Source of the DNA: Methylacidiphilum caldifontis
GTDB taxonomy: Bacteria; Verrucomicrobiota; Verrucomicrobiia; Methylacidiphilales; CAMAQI01
Reading direction: 5' to 3'
Assembly (NCBI GenBank): GCA_945877805.1
Contig: CAMCSM010000017.1
Location: forward strand, 1 to 40,660
DNA length: 40,660 nucleotides
The position numbers and the translations under genes were made by a program. Below the pieces are notes generated by a model. The model made no database searches and had not been told where the DNA came from. It worked only from the letters and a program-made list of their open reading frames with translations. Of the stretch, positions 16,520 through 25,077 are shown piece after piece. Each line of letters opens with the position of its first letter. The first letter of the stretch is position 1.

Positions 16520-17563
16520 ATGGCACTTCAGGAAAATCAAATCATCGAACTTCTCAAACAGATTAAATACCCAGGCTTTAGCCGCGATATTATCTCTTTC
16601 GGACTCGTCAAAAAAATCGAAATCTCCGAAGGCGATCTCAATATTCGAATCGAGATCACCACTGCCGATCAAAATATCCCCAAACAAATCCATCAAGAAG
16701 TCACGGCAATTCTTCAGAAACTCCCTGAAGTCACCAGTGTCGATCTCGATATTGCCGTCGCCGCTCCGCTTCAATCAGCCATGGAGGCCGGTGGACTTCC
16801 CCAAAATAAAATCCCCGGCATTCAACATATTATCGCCATCGCCTCCGGAAAAGGAGGGGTCGGAAAATCGACGGTCGCCGCCAACCTCGCTTGCGGTCTT
16901 GCGAAGTTAGGGAAAAAAGTCGGACTCTGTGATTGCGATATCTACGGCCCCAGCGTCGCCCTCATGTTCGGATCCAATGAGCGCCCGTACGCAAACGAGG
17001 AACAAAAAATCCTCCCCATTGAACGTCATGGAATCAAACTCATGAGTATGGGGTTCCTCCTCGACGAAGACTCCGCCGCGATTCTTCGCGGCCCCATGGT
17101 CACTCGTTACACACAACAATTTCTACGCAATGTTGAATGGGGAGAACTCGACATTCTCCTCCTCGATCTCCCCCCAGGAACTGGGGATATCCAACTCACG
17201 ATTGTTCAAACCGTCGCCCTCTCAGGGGCCATCGTCGTCACGACCCCACAGGAGGTCGCTCTCATCGACGCCCGCAAAGCAATCACGATGTTTAAAAAAG
17301 TAAATGTTCCTCTCCTAGGGATCATCGAAAACATGAGCTATTTCTTCTGCTCCGATAACGGAAAAAAATATCCAATCTTTGGAGAGGGCGGCGGAAAACG
17401 CGAAGCCGAAAAAAACGAAATTCCGCTTTTAGGGGAAATCCCCCTAGAGATGGAGACCCGAGAAGCGAGTGATCATGGGCTCCCCATCCTCCTGAGAAAT
17501 CCAAAACTTAAAAGCTCAGAAGATTTTTTATCGATTTCTAGTAAATTAATAGATATTTTGTAA
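16520..17563 (+). CDS. mrp: Mrp/NBP35-family P-loop ATPase, Fe-S cluster carrier
   Basis: I take the ATG at 16520 (347 aa) because the track's 16385 start would overlap murA and its promoter. Residues about 5-80 form the MIP18/DUF59 domain (IIELLKQIKYPGF). Then GKGGVGKSTVAANLACGL (deviant Walker A with the second Lys), DCDIYGPSVALMFG (Walker A'), ILLLDLPPGTGD (Walker B), and IIENMSYFFCSDNGKKYPIFG. The family's CPHC-like cluster motif is reduced to a single Cys here (CSDN). Mrp proteins are thought to carry or deliver Fe-S clusters. Divergent from murA; no Shine-Dalgarno is seen. Confidence 0.93.
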   Translation: MALQENQIIELLKQIKYPGFSRDIISFGLVKKIEISEGDLNIRIEITTADQNIPKQIHQEVTAILQKLPEVTSVDLDIAVAAPLQSAMEAGGLPQNKIPGIQHIIAIASGKGGVGKSTVAANLACGLAKLGKKVGLCDCDIYGPSVALMFGSNERPYANEEQKILPIERHGIKLMSMGFLLDEDSAAILRGPMVTRYTQQFLRNVEWGELDILLLDLPPGTGDIQLTIVQTVALSGAIVVTTPQEVALIDARKAITMFKKVNVPLLGIIENMSYFFCSDNGKKYPIFGEGGGKREAEKNEIPLLGEIPLEMETREASDHGLPILLRNPKLKSSEDFLSISSKLIDIL

Positions 17564-17592
17564 CTTAAGGACCGATTTTTACTTGATTCGAC

Positions 17593-17622
17593 TTGAGCAT
17601 TACTTAACTTGTTCGATATTAA
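17593..17622 (+). promoter_or_regulatory. candidate promoter of the small 79-aa gene
   Basis: TTGAGC (17593-17598), an 18-nt spacer, and TATTAA (17617-17622), which sits inside a perfect 12-bp palindrome GATATTAATATC (17615-17626). The ATG follows 10 nt after the -10. The palindrome could also be an operator. Confidence 0.35.
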
Positions 17623-17632
17623 TATCAATGCC

Positions 17633-17872
17633 ATGAACGAAAGTCCTAAGATAGGGGATACATTACTGAAGAATTCTGCTCTTTACCAAGAGTTTTTGGC
17701 TGAGCGCGAAGAGATTCTCAGACACAAATGGATTGAGAGCGAAAAACTCGGTCACGATATCGGATTTGAAAAAGCGTTGCTCGACTGGATCGTTCGTCAT
17801 CGTTCCACTTGGAGATCAAATCGCCACCCTTCCAATTCAATACGCTCCTCCAACATATCGCTTTCTCACTAA
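17633..17872 (+). CDS. small conserved protein (79 aa), unknown function
   Basis: The ATG at 17633 is chosen over the track's TTG at 17609, which lies in the putative promoter. The core FLAEREEILRHKWIESEKLG ... DIGFEKALLDWIVRHRSTWR is a pattern I know from short soluble proteins of unknown function in many phyla, resembling the N-terminal motif of DUF4032-type proteins. The sequence is mainly charged helix with no signal. The C-terminal dozen residues (HPSNSIRSSN) are not conserved-looking. It is a single gene between mrp and a convergent flavoprotein gene. Confidence 0.6.
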   Translation: MNESPKIGDTLLKNSALYQEFLAEREEILRHKWIESEKLGHDIGFEKALLDWIVRHRSTWRSNRHPSNSIRSSNISLSH

Positions 17873-17877
17873 TCGAT

Positions 17878-19119
17878 TTAGGTTCCTTCCTGTTTGAAGG
17901 GGAAATGGGTTAAATATCGATCGACCCCTGCGGCCGTCACTGTCGCTCCACTAAAGCATCCCTGCAATAAATACCCCCCCGTAGGTGCCTCCCAATCCAG
18001 CATCTCTCCCACACAAAAAAGCCCCGGATATTGACAGATCATCCCCACCTCATTGAGCCCCTCTCCTCTCACTCCCCCCGCAGAGGAGATCGCCTCTTGA
18101 AGAGCACGAGGCCCCTTGAGTTTTATCGATAGCCCCTTCACAAGATCTAAAAAAGTAGCTAAATTGCGATCGGGATTTGAACGCAAAAGCAACCCCTTCG
18201 ACAAAGAATTTAAATTCCAACTCTTTTCGATATCTTTTAAAAAACCACGTTGAATTCGATAGCGTTTCTGAAGCTCCTCCTTTGAAAGATCCGGCTTTAA
18301 ATCGATCCAAATCCGAGGCTCCTTCTCCTCTCTCAAGGTTCTCGTCAGCGCATAGATCGGCCCCCCCTCTAATCCATAGCGCGTGACCATCAAATCCCCT
18401 CGCCTTCGCTCCGGAGAGGAATCAGACCAAACCTCAACCCCTTTGATCGCCTTCCCTTCAAATTTCTCTAAAAACCAAGAATCCCAAGCCACTTCCCAAC
18501 CACAATTCGCTGAGACCAAAGGAGTCACCGCAATCCCCTTGTTTAAAAAGGAATCAATCCAAACCCCATCGGAGCCGGTCTCCGGCCAACTCCCCCCACC
18601 CATCGCAAAAACGACCGCTTCAAAAAGAAGCTCTCTTTCTCCAGCCTCAGAATCCATTAATAAAGACCAGCCCGTTTCTTTTTTTTCAAAAGATTTCCAA
18701 CGATGTTTGAGCGAAAAAATAACCCCTTGTTTTTTAAGTCGTTCCACCCAAGCGAGGAGTAATTTAGCAGCAGAATCCCCTTGAGGATAGACCCGTCGAC
18801 TACTTCCGATATAGGTCTCGATCCCAAAGCTTTCTACCCATTTCTTAAGATCCAGAGGAGAAAAGAGCCGTAGCGCCGAGTTCCATCGTTCCTCCATGGA
18901 CTCGGTCGAAGTCGAAAAATATCTTTGAGCAAATAACTCCACCGGTTCGGAATGCGTAATATTGAGCCCTCCTCGACCGGCCACTAAAAACTTACGTCCG
19001 ACGGAGGATTTCTGATCGAAAAGCTCCACGCAATAACCATTCCGGCTAAGGATTTCAGCGGTATAAAGCCCCGAAGGTCCCCCTCCGATAATCGCAATTT
19101 TTTTTGATAAAGAACTCAC
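17878..19119 (-). CDS. HI0933/BaiN-like FAD flavoprotein (TIGR03862 type)
   Basis: The 413-residue protein opens with IAIIGGGPSGLYTAEIL, an FAD dinucleotide-binding fold, then KFLVAGRGGLNITHSE, the signature of the HI0933/YhiN-like family (the version with one Gly-rich loop and THSE). VFAMGGGSWPETGSDG and GLFCVGEMLDWEAPTGGYLLQGCFSGATV are the other FAD-binding blocks. Members are soluble flavoenzymes of unsettled function; BaiN is a bile-acid oxidoreductase but such a role cannot be inferred here. Start is GTG preceded by TAGAGGTCC, a fair ribosome site. It converges with the small plus-strand gene and is 130 nt downstream of rfaE2. Confidence 0.88.
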   Translation of the reverse strand: MSSLSKKIAIIGGGPSGLYTAEILSRNGYCVELFDQKSSVGRKFLVAGRGGLNITHSEPVELFAQRYFSTSTESMEERWNSALRLFSPLDLKKWVESFGIETYIGSSRRVYPQGDSAAKLLLAWVERLKKQGVIFSLKHRWKSFEKKETGWSLLMDSEAGERELLFEAVVFAMGGGSWPETGSDGVWIDSFLNKGIAVTPLVSANCGWEVAWDSWFLEKFEGKAIKGVEVWSDSSPERRRGDLMVTRYGLEGGPIYALTRTLREEKEPRIWIDLKPDLSKEELQKRYRIQRGFLKDIEKSWNLNSLSKGLLLRSNPDRNLATFLDLVKGLSIKLKGPRALQEAISSAGGVRGEGLNEVGMICQYPGLFCVGEMLDWEAPTGGYLLQGCFSGATVTAAGVDRYLTHFPFKQEGT

Positions 19120-19181
19120 GGACCTCTATTCAATCGAAAAAAACGATCAGCGTCCACCTCCGGCTCATAAACCGATCTCAT

Positions 19182-19204
19182 TCATGAGAAACGACTTCTC
19201 ATGA
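19182..19204. terminator. hairpin between rfaE2 and flavoprotein genes
   Basis: TCATGAGAA-acgac-TTCTCATGA forms a perfect 9-bp stem with a 5-nt loop in the intergenic gap after rfaE2 (minus strand). No T-tract follows, so it is either a transcript-stability or pausing element rather than a standard intrinsic terminator. Confidence 0.35.
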
Positions 19205-19249
19205 CGAATCTGGAATTAACAAAGGAGTGTTTTAAAAAAACAATTCTTC

Positions 19250-19723
19250 TTAACCGCGAATTCTCTCTAAAGTAGAGGTCGTCGATTTCCCAGGAACCAA
19301 TTGAACAATTTGAATCTCAGCGCCGCATTCCAATAACGCCTCGCGCTCCCCCTGATCCAAGGTATCTATCGTATAATCCCCCCCCTTCACATAGACATCG
19401 GGCCGAACGATCTTAAGAAAATCAGTCGCCCGTACCCCTTGAAAAATCGTCACCGCATCGACCACCCGCAAAGCAGAAATAATCTCCGCTCGATCTCTCT
19501 CTGAATTCACGGGACGAGTAGGACCTTTAAGCTCGCTCACCGAGGCATCACTATTCAATCCAATCCAAAGCACATCCCCAAACTCTCTCGCCTCGGCTAA
19601 ATATCTCAAATGTCCGACATGCAATAAATCAAAACAACCATTCGTCACCACCACGCGCTGCTTTCTTTTTAAAAACTCCTCGCGCACCGAACAGACCTGA
19701 TCCCAATCAACAATTCGACTCAT
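19250..19723 (-). CDS. rfaE2: D-glycero-beta-D-manno-heptose 1-phosphate adenylyltransferase
   Basis: The 157-residue product is the stand-alone nucleotidyltransferase half of HldE: VVVTNGCFDLLHVGHLRYL (HxGH), VNSERDRAEIISALRVVD, and the second motif PGKSTTSTLERIRG with YVKGGDYT before it. It adds AMP to heptose-1-phosphate in ADP-heptose synthesis for LPS inner core. I chose the ATG at 19723 (with AGGA upstream) rather than the track's 19771, which overlaps lpxD. It closes the bamA-ompH-lpxD operon, consistent with LPS production. Confidence 0.93.
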   Translation of the reverse strand: MSRIVDWDQVCSVREEFLKRKQRVVVTNGCFDLLHVGHLRYLAEAREFGDVLWIGLNSDASVSELKGPTRPVNSERDRAEIISALRVVDAVTIFQGVRATDFLKIVRPDVYVKGGDYTIDTLDQGEREALLECGAEIQIVQLVPGKSTTSTLERIRG

Positions 19724-19733
19724 ACCTTTGATC

Positions 19734-20759
19734 CTAAGGTCTTCGATCCGGAAAACCGATTTTTTTCTCAAGCTCTTTCAATCGTTCCCAAAACTCCGGG
19801 AGCTTCCGAATCATCGCCTCAACCTTTAAACTCTCCCGCAACGGAACGGCATGCCGGCCCGCGACCACCATTTTTGCAGGAACATCTTTACTGATTCCCG
19901 ATTGAGCGGCAACGGTCGCTTGATCCCCAATATGGATATGACCGACAAGCCCCGCTTGACCGGCAATCGTCACATAATTTCCAAGAGTCGTACTTCCGGA
20001 GATCCCACATTGCGCGACTAAAATAGAGTTTTTGCCGACAACGACATTATGCGCAATCATCACTAAATTATCGATCTTCGTTCCCTCTTGGATCCAAGTC
20101 CGATCAAAACGTCCTCGATCGATCGTCGCATTCGCCCCTACCTCAACATCATCATCGAGTTGAACAAATCCAACTTGTGGAATCTTCACAAAACGTCCCT
20201 TTTGTAATGAGTAGCCAAATCCATCCGAACCGATCACCGCCCCGCTTTGTAAAATAACCCGATTCCCGAGAACCGAACGCTCCCGAACAACCACCCGAGG
20301 ATAAATCAAACAATCCTCTCCAACCACGCTCTCCTGCCCAATGTAACTTCCCGCCCCAATGACCGTCCTTGCGCCAATTTTGACTCCAGATTCAATCACA
20401 ACGTTCGGCTGTATCGAAACCCCCTCACCAATCGCCACGTTCGCCCCAAGAACCGCTGTGGAGTGAATTCCCGGTTCAAAACGAATCTCTGCCGGAGCAA
20501 AAAAAGCACAGACCTGAGTAAAGGCATCGGAAGCAGAGGGGACACGAATCACAGGAACTGAAAACCTCTCGGTAACTTCAGAAGAGATCAAAAGAACCCC
20601 CGCTTTCGTGGTACGAGCCTGAGGTAAATACTTCTCATTCCCTAAAAACGAAATCTGGTGGGACTGCGCCGATTTGAGGTCAGAGACCCCAGAAATAGAA
20701 ATCCCGGGATCACCTTCGAGAGCCCCTTGTAAGCGCTCCGCAAGTTCCCGGGATGTCAT
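19734..20759 (-). CDS. lpxD: UDP-3-O-acylglucosamine N-acyltransferase
   Basis: This 341-residue enzyme adds the N-linked acyl chain in lipid A synthesis. It has the N-terminal uridine-binding domain (about 1-100), the left-handed beta-helix of hexapeptide repeats (about 100-310; IGEGVSIQPNVVIE, VGHIHIGDQATV), and the C-terminal helix. The catalytic His lies in NLVMIAHNVVVG, and IGSDGFGY is the family's Fe/acyl-site signature. Third gene of the envelope operon after bamA and ompH; the ATG has TTTAGG upstream. Confidence 0.96.
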   Translation of the reverse strand: MTSRELAERLQGALEGDPGISISGVSDLKSAQSHQISFLGNEKYLPQARTTKAGVLLISSEVTERFSVPVIRVPSASDAFTQVCAFFAPAEIRFEPGIHSTAVLGANVAIGEGVSIQPNVVIESGVKIGARTVIGAGSYIGQESVVGEDCLIYPRVVVRERSVLGNRVILQSGAVIGSDGFGYSLQKGRFVKIPQVGFVQLDDDVEVGANATIDRGRFDRTWIQEGTKIDNLVMIAHNVVVGKNSILVAQCGISGSTTLGNYVTIAGQAGLVGHIHIGDQATVAAQSGISKDVPAKMVVAGRHAVPLRESLKVEAMIRKLPEFWERLKELEKKIGFPDRRP

Positions 20760-20775
20760 TTAAAACCTAAACGTA

Positions 20776-21393
20776 TTATTTTTTAGCAGGAGCAGGAGTT
20801 GCTGTCGTCGAAGGAGCGCTACCAGCAGGCTTGCTTGCATTAATAATCTTAACCACTTCGTCCGTGATATCTTTCAAATCTTGAGAGTAAAGCACCACAG
20901 GAGTTTGACTCACCCCCGCTGCTGATTTATCGATCACCAAGTTAAACTTCTCTTTTGCTGAAAAGTCTTGAACCGCTTTGTTGATCTCATCCACAATCCC
21001 TTTACGCATCCGCATAAATTGGTCATCAAGTTGCTTTCCACGTTGTTGTTCAAATCCACGAATCTTATTTTCTTGATTACGAACATCTTGAACCTTCGTC
21101 TCGAAAGCCTTCATCTTCTCGGTACGAGCAGCCTCGGAAAGTGTTTTATCTTCTGCGGCCAATTTAAGCTTCTGAGTATCATCGACCATCTTTTGATAGT
21201 CAGTCATCATATCTTGGCGTTCTTTTTGGAAGGTGCCACGACGCTCGTTCAAGGTCTCTTCGGCCTCTTTTGTTTTATAATATTCAGTAAAGGCTTTCGA
21301 TAGATCGACAGTGCCGATCTTTAATTCCGCAGCGGCGAAAGTTGAAATTGCCAATAATCCCGATAATGCCAGAGTTAGTTTTTTCATGATCAT
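20776..21393 (-). CDS. ompH: OmpH/Skp-like periplasmic chaperone
   Basis: The protein starts MIMKKLTLALSGLLAISTFA, a signal peptide with likely cleavage after AAA (mature ELKIGTVDLSKAF). The rest is two long coiled helices rich in E, K, Q (about 30-150), and a C-terminal segment NLVIDKSAAGVSQTPVVLYS, matching the Skp/OmpH architecture of a chaperone that holds unfolded outer-membrane proteins. A Pro/Ala tail (GSAPSTTATPAPAKK) follows. It sits between bamA and lpxD, as in many Gram-negatives including chlamydiae. A start two codons later is possible. Confidence 0.93.
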   Translation of the reverse strand: MIMKKLTLALSGLLAISTFAAAELKIGTVDLSKAFTEYYKTKEAEETLNERRGTFQKERQDMMTDYQKMVDDTQKLKLAAEDKTLSEAARTEKMKAFETKVQDVRNQENKIRGFEQQRGKQLDDQFMRMRKGIVDEINKAVQDFSAKEKFNLVIDKSAAGVSQTPVVLYSQDLKDITDEVVKIINASKPAGSAPSTTATPAPAKK

Positions 21394-21416
21394 AAATTTA
21401 TGTTTGTTTGATACTG

Positions 21417-23822
21417 TTAGAATTGATAGCCGACGTCAAAGTGAAACTTGCCTGAAGATTCATTTTCTTTTGTTGCCTTGACAGGAACACCAAAATCAAG
21501 TCGAAGCGGGCCAATCGGAAGATTCAAACGGAGCCCCACACCACTTCCGATCTGAACCTCATTCCAGAGGCTTCCATAATCAAAATAGGAGGCATCGGCA
21601 AACCCTAAATCGGTAAAAACTGCAAATCGCACCCGATCAATAATCGGGAAGGTCATTTCGTAGTTCATATATCCGTAAGTTTTACCACCGCTCGGCTCGT
21701 TTTTGTCATCACGAGGGCCAACGTCACGGTAATCAAATCCACGAACTGAGCGAGATCCACCAATAAAGAAACGATCAAAGATCGGAACAAACTTGGAATC
21801 TCCATAGCGATCAACAACTCCCGTAGAGGCATTCACCGAGAAGATAATATCCCAAGGAAGCAGGAACCACTTTTGAGCATCGACACTGACTTTATGAATG
21901 TCGGTCTCTCCATAAAGAGGACCCCCGGCAAGTTCCGTAGAGAACTCTAAACGCTCTCCTTTTCGAGTCAGGAAAACGTTGTCTCGTGTATCATAGGTCA
22001 ACGCAAAGGTGACCGCACTCTTCGAACGACTTCCGGCTTCACGGGCCAACTCCGTCGAAACATTGCTATCCATGTCATAAATCTTGATGTTCTCGACCTG
22101 ATACTTCATCGAAGCCGTCCAGAAAGCATCCAATGGCTTCGCCAAACGAACTGCCGATCCAATGTTTTGCTGATTATACAGACTACTGAGATACTCCTTT
22201 TGACTCGCAAAGATATCAAACCCTAAGGAAAGCCGTTGATTCATAAACCAAGGCTCCGTGAAGGAGAGTAATAAATCTTTACGTTTTAATCCGTACTGAA
22301 CACGAGCTCGGAATTTTTGACCGGCTCCCGTGAAATAAGGGAAATTAGCGATATCGAAGTTTCCTTGTTGGAACTCCACAAATCCCAATAAACTTTCTAC
22401 CGAACTAAATCCAGCTCCAAAAGTAACCGATCCTGTTCGTTTCTCTTCAACCGTGACCACCATGTTTTTACGATTGGGAATATTGGTGTCTTGCGAGCTG
22501 ATATCGACTTTCTCAAAGTATCCTAAATTTTCCAAACGCTTCTTGCTCGCATCCCCACGAACGCTGTCATAAACGTCCCCTGGAGCCAAGGCGACCTCAC
22601 GTCTCAAAACCTTATCTTTCGTCTTATTGTTTCCTTGAACGACAATCTTATCGACATAAGACTGAGGGCCTTCGATGACCGAATAAATGAGATCGATCTT
22701 ACCGCTTTCAACATTCGCTTGACGCTCAGGATTGATATTCGCATCGATATATCCCTTTTCGCCATAAAGATCTTGAATCGCTTTCTTATCGGCCTCCATG
22801 CCTTGAGGGGAATAAACACCAGCATCTAACATTTTCAAACGACTCTTGATCTGAGCCGTATTAAAAAGAACATTTCCTTTAAATCCGACGGTGCCGACAT
22901 GATATTGAATTCCTTCAAATAGAGTCACTGTCAAATGGATCTCATTCTCGTTCGGATAGTCATATTTAACATCCTTGATCTCCATATCAATATAGCCCTT
23001 ACCTTGATAATAATCTTTGAGCTTTTGTTTATCGTCCTTAAATTGTTCCTCTTTAATCACTCCCGATTTCGTGAACCAAGTGAGCCAATCCTTTTCCTTT
23101 GTCTTAAGAACTTTTTGAAGCTCTTCTGTGGTCAGATTTTTATTTCCAATAAAATTAATCTTGGTGACGAATCCCTTCGAGGATTCATTAATTGAAAAGG
23201 TGATCACCGCACGACCAAACTCCTCATTGATATCAATCTTATAAGTGATTTCAGCACGACTAAATCCTTTATTCCGATAAAGCTCTTTGATCTTATCTGA
23301 ATCCTCAGAGACTTGCTGCTCGCTGAGAGCATCTCCGACCTTTGATTTGATCTCTTTACGAACCCGTTTCTCCTCAAGCTTTTTAGGCCCATTGACCACA
23401 ATCTCTTTGACGAGCGGCTTAGGCTGAACAATGACAACCACCTTGACTCCGTCTCCCAATGGCTCGTCGGTAATCCGTAAATTAGTAAAAAAACCGGTCG
23501 CATAAAGATTACGAATATCCTCTTCAACCGCGGCGGGGGAATAAGGCTGTCCGATTGTGGTTCGCATGTTCGAGAGAATCACACTACGATTGACCGATTT
23601 AGGGCCAACGTATTCGATTTGAATATCCTTAACGGCGGGACCCTGTTGAACATTCGAATTCGCCGAGGGGGCCTCGACTAATTTCTTTTCCTTAGGAGCA
23701 GGACCAACGGTTGCTTCTTGAGCAAAAATTGTTCCTAAAGAAATGATTAAAATTAAAAAAACAAAAATTGTTTTTTTAATTTCGATTCTATTGATCCGAC
23801 TTATTCTAGAAATAAGTTTCAA
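21417..23822 (-). CDS. bamA: outer-membrane protein assembly factor BamA
   Basis: BamA inserts beta-barrel proteins into the outer membrane. The N-terminus is a signal peptide (FVFLILIISLGTIFAQ), followed by five POTRA domains (about 60-470; recognisable by VxxIxFxGN-like repeats such as VTKINFIGNKNLTTEELQK and VDKIVVQGNNKTKDKVLRREV). The barrel spans about 480-801, with GGSRSVRGFDYRDVGP (VRGF loop-6 signature) and terminal Phe in HFDVGYQF. The first codon is TTG, not ATG; it is preceded by AAAGG six nt upstream, a good ribosome site. No internal Met occurs in the signal region, so TTG is the only sensible start. It heads the envelope operon. Confidence 0.97.
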   Translation of the reverse strand: MKLISRISRINRIEIKKTIFVFLILIISLGTIFAQEATVGPAPKEKKLVEAPSANSNVQQGPAVKDIQIEYVGPKSVNRSVILSNMRTTIGQPYSPAAVEEDIRNLYATGFFTNLRITDEPLGDGVKVVVIVQPKPLVKEIVVNGPKKLEEKRVRKEIKSKVGDALSEQQVSEDSDKIKELYRNKGFSRAEITYKIDINEEFGRAVITFSINESSKGFVTKINFIGNKNLTTEELQKVLKTKEKDWLTWFTKSGVIKEEQFKDDKQKLKDYYQGKGYIDMEIKDVKYDYPNENEIHLTVTLFEGIQYHVGTVGFKGNVLFNTAQIKSRLKMLDAGVYSPQGMEADKKAIQDLYGEKGYIDANINPERQANVESGKIDLIYSVIEGPQSYVDKIVVQGNNKTKDKVLRREVALAPGDVYDSVRGDASKKRLENLGYFEKVDISSQDTNIPNRKNMVVTVEEKRTGSVTFGAGFSSVESLLGFVEFQQGNFDIANFPYFTGAGQKFRARVQYGLKRKDLLLSFTEPWFMNQRLSLGFDIFASQKEYLSSLYNQQNIGSAVRLAKPLDAFWTASMKYQVENIKIYDMDSNVSTELAREAGSRSKSAVTFALTYDTRDNVFLTRKGERLEFSTELAGGPLYGETDIHKVSVDAQKWFLLPWDIIFSVNASTGVVDRYGDSKFVPIFDRFFIGGSRSVRGFDYRDVGPRDDKNEPSGGKTYGYMNYEMTFPIIDRVRFAVFTDLGFADASYFDYGSLWNEVQIGSGVGLRLNLPIGPLRLDFGVPVKATKENESSGKFHFDVGYQF

Positions 23823-23886
23823 AACACACCTTTACTGTTTGATTTAGATCGACTTGCAGATGACTTCTGTAGTCGAATTTTTGCCA

Positions 23887-23915
23887 ACACTGGCGATCAT
23901 CATCGATGAGGTCAA
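23887..23915 (-). promoter_or_regulatory. TTGACC-N17-CAGTGT motif upstream of bamA
   Basis: Minus-strand TTGACC (23915-23910), a 17-nt spacer ending ATCGC, and CAGTGT (23892-23887), about 65 nt before the bamA start. The same arrangement and a near-identical TCGCCAGTGT block stand upstream of rplY (26676-26704). CAGTGT matches the usual -10 poorly, so it may be a variant -10 or a regulator site. Confidence 0.4.
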
Positions 23916-23923
23916 GCCCGAAA

Positions 23924-23956
23924 ACAAAAAGCCCCAAACTTTAGTTTGGGGCTCTT
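23924..23956 (-). terminator. intrinsic terminator of the rplY-rplI operon
   Basis: AGCCCCAAACT (23930-23940) and AGTTTGGGGCT (23943-23953) are perfectly complementary; on the minus strand the hairpin is followed by TTTTTG. It lies just after rplI and before the bamA promoter, separating the two operons. The innermost pairs probably open to form the loop. Confidence 0.85.
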
Positions 23957-23984
23957 TATGAAATCTTAAATAAAAGTAAAAACT

Positions 23985-24545
23985 CTATTTTTTACTTTTC
24001 TTTTCATCGGAAGAACTCTTTTCATCGGAAGAGGCTTTCGCCTTTCCTTTGTAGGTTCTCTTCTCTTTTCCAGTGCTTTCTTCTGATTTCTCAGGAGCGG
24101 CACTTTCGACAATCAATTTCAATTTTGCGACGACTTCAGAATGGATCTTAATAATCAATTCGTGCTCACCTGCCGTTTTAATCGGTTTAGGAAGTTCAAT
24201 TTTCTTCTTATCGATATCAAAACCGGCGGCTTTAAGCTTATCCGCGATATCTTGAACCGTTACCGATCCGAATGCTTTATCGCGCTCTCCAACCAAAAGA
24301 GTGAAGTTAAGCTTTACCTTCGAAAGCTTATTCGCTTGCTCTTGAGCATCGTTCATCTCTTGAGCTTCACGTTGAGCCCGTTTTTTATTTAAGAGTTCAA
24401 CTTGCTTTTTCGAAGCTGAAGTCGCAGGTGCGGCCATGCCACGAGGGAATAAAAAATTACGTGCATATCCAGGACGAACCTTCACGATATCCGCTTCGAC
24501 TCCCAATCCTTCGACTTTCTCATTTAGAATGATTTCTACGACCAT
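23985..24545 (-). CDS. rplI: 50S ribosomal protein L9
   Basis: L9 links 23S rRNA and the ribosome surface. The canonical body (about 1-150) is intact: VVEIILNEKVEGLGVEADIV, VRPGYARNFLFPRGMA, the connecting helix LLNKKRAQREAQEMNDAQEQ, and the C-terminal domain ending HSEVVAKLKLIV. The protein is 186 residues, and the extra C-terminal part is a Ser/Lys/Glu-rich low-complexity tail (KASSDEKSSSDEKKSKK). AAGGA precedes the ATG. It is the last gene of the operon, before a terminator, with no rpsR next to it. Confidence 0.96.
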   Translation of the reverse strand: MVVEIILNEKVEGLGVEADIVKVRPGYARNFLFPRGMAAPATSASKKQVELLNKKRAQREAQEMNDAQEQANKLSKVKLNFTLLVGERDKAFGSVTVQDIADKLKAAGFDIDKKKIELPKPIKTAGEHELIIKIHSEVVAKLKLIVESAAPEKSEESTGKEKRTYKGKAKASSDEKSSSDEKKSKK

Positions 24546-24591
24546 ATACTTTTCCTTATTTTAGTTAAACTGCTGACTTAAATTAATCTCA

Positions 24592-25044
24592 TTAAAAGGG
24601 AATATCATCCACTGCATGGGATTGATCAAAATGATCCTCATGAGGGACAGAGGCGGAACGTCCCGCACTCGAAGAATCTTGAGAGCCACCGGTGACACCC
24701 CCCGCGCCTTGCTTCGCTCGACCGAGAAATTGAATGCGTTCCGCACGGACTCGCAAGCGACTTCGTTTCTCTCCCTCTTTTGTCTCCCATTGATCGAGCT
24801 GAAGTCGACCTTCAACAAAAACCGGAGAGCCCTTGGTCAGATACTCCTTACAAGTCTCTGCCTGGCGACCCCATGTGACCACGTCAACATAGCAAACCTC
24901 TTCGCGAAGTTGTCCATCTTGAGCTTTATACGATTGGTTGATCGCCAAAGAAAGGTCGCCGACCGCAGTTCCTTTTGGGGTATGCCGCACCTCTGGATCT
25001 CTCGTGAGATTTCCCATCAACATCACTTTGTTTAGGTCCGGCAT
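24592..25044 (-). CDS. ssb: single-stranded DNA-binding protein
   Basis: A 150-residue SSB with the OB-fold start LNKVMLMGNLTRDPEVRHTP, the VVTWGRQAETCKEYLTKGS segment and EGRLQLDQWETKEGEKR, followed by a short Gly/Ser linker. The C-terminus is DDIPF, the acidic tip that docks replication and repair partners. AGGAG is close to the ATG. Here it sits between rpsF and rplI where rpsR would usually follow. Confidence 0.97.
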   Translation of the reverse strand: MPDLNKVMLMGNLTRDPEVRHTPKGTAVGDLSLAINQSYKAQDGQLREEVCYVDVVTWGRQAETCKEYLTKGSPVFVEGRLQLDQWETKEGEKRSRLRVRAERIQFLGRAKQGAGGVTGGSQDSSSAGRSASVPHEDHFDQSHAVDDIPF

Positions 25045-25077
25045 AGTACTCCTTGTCGATCAATCTCTAAAAAACAA

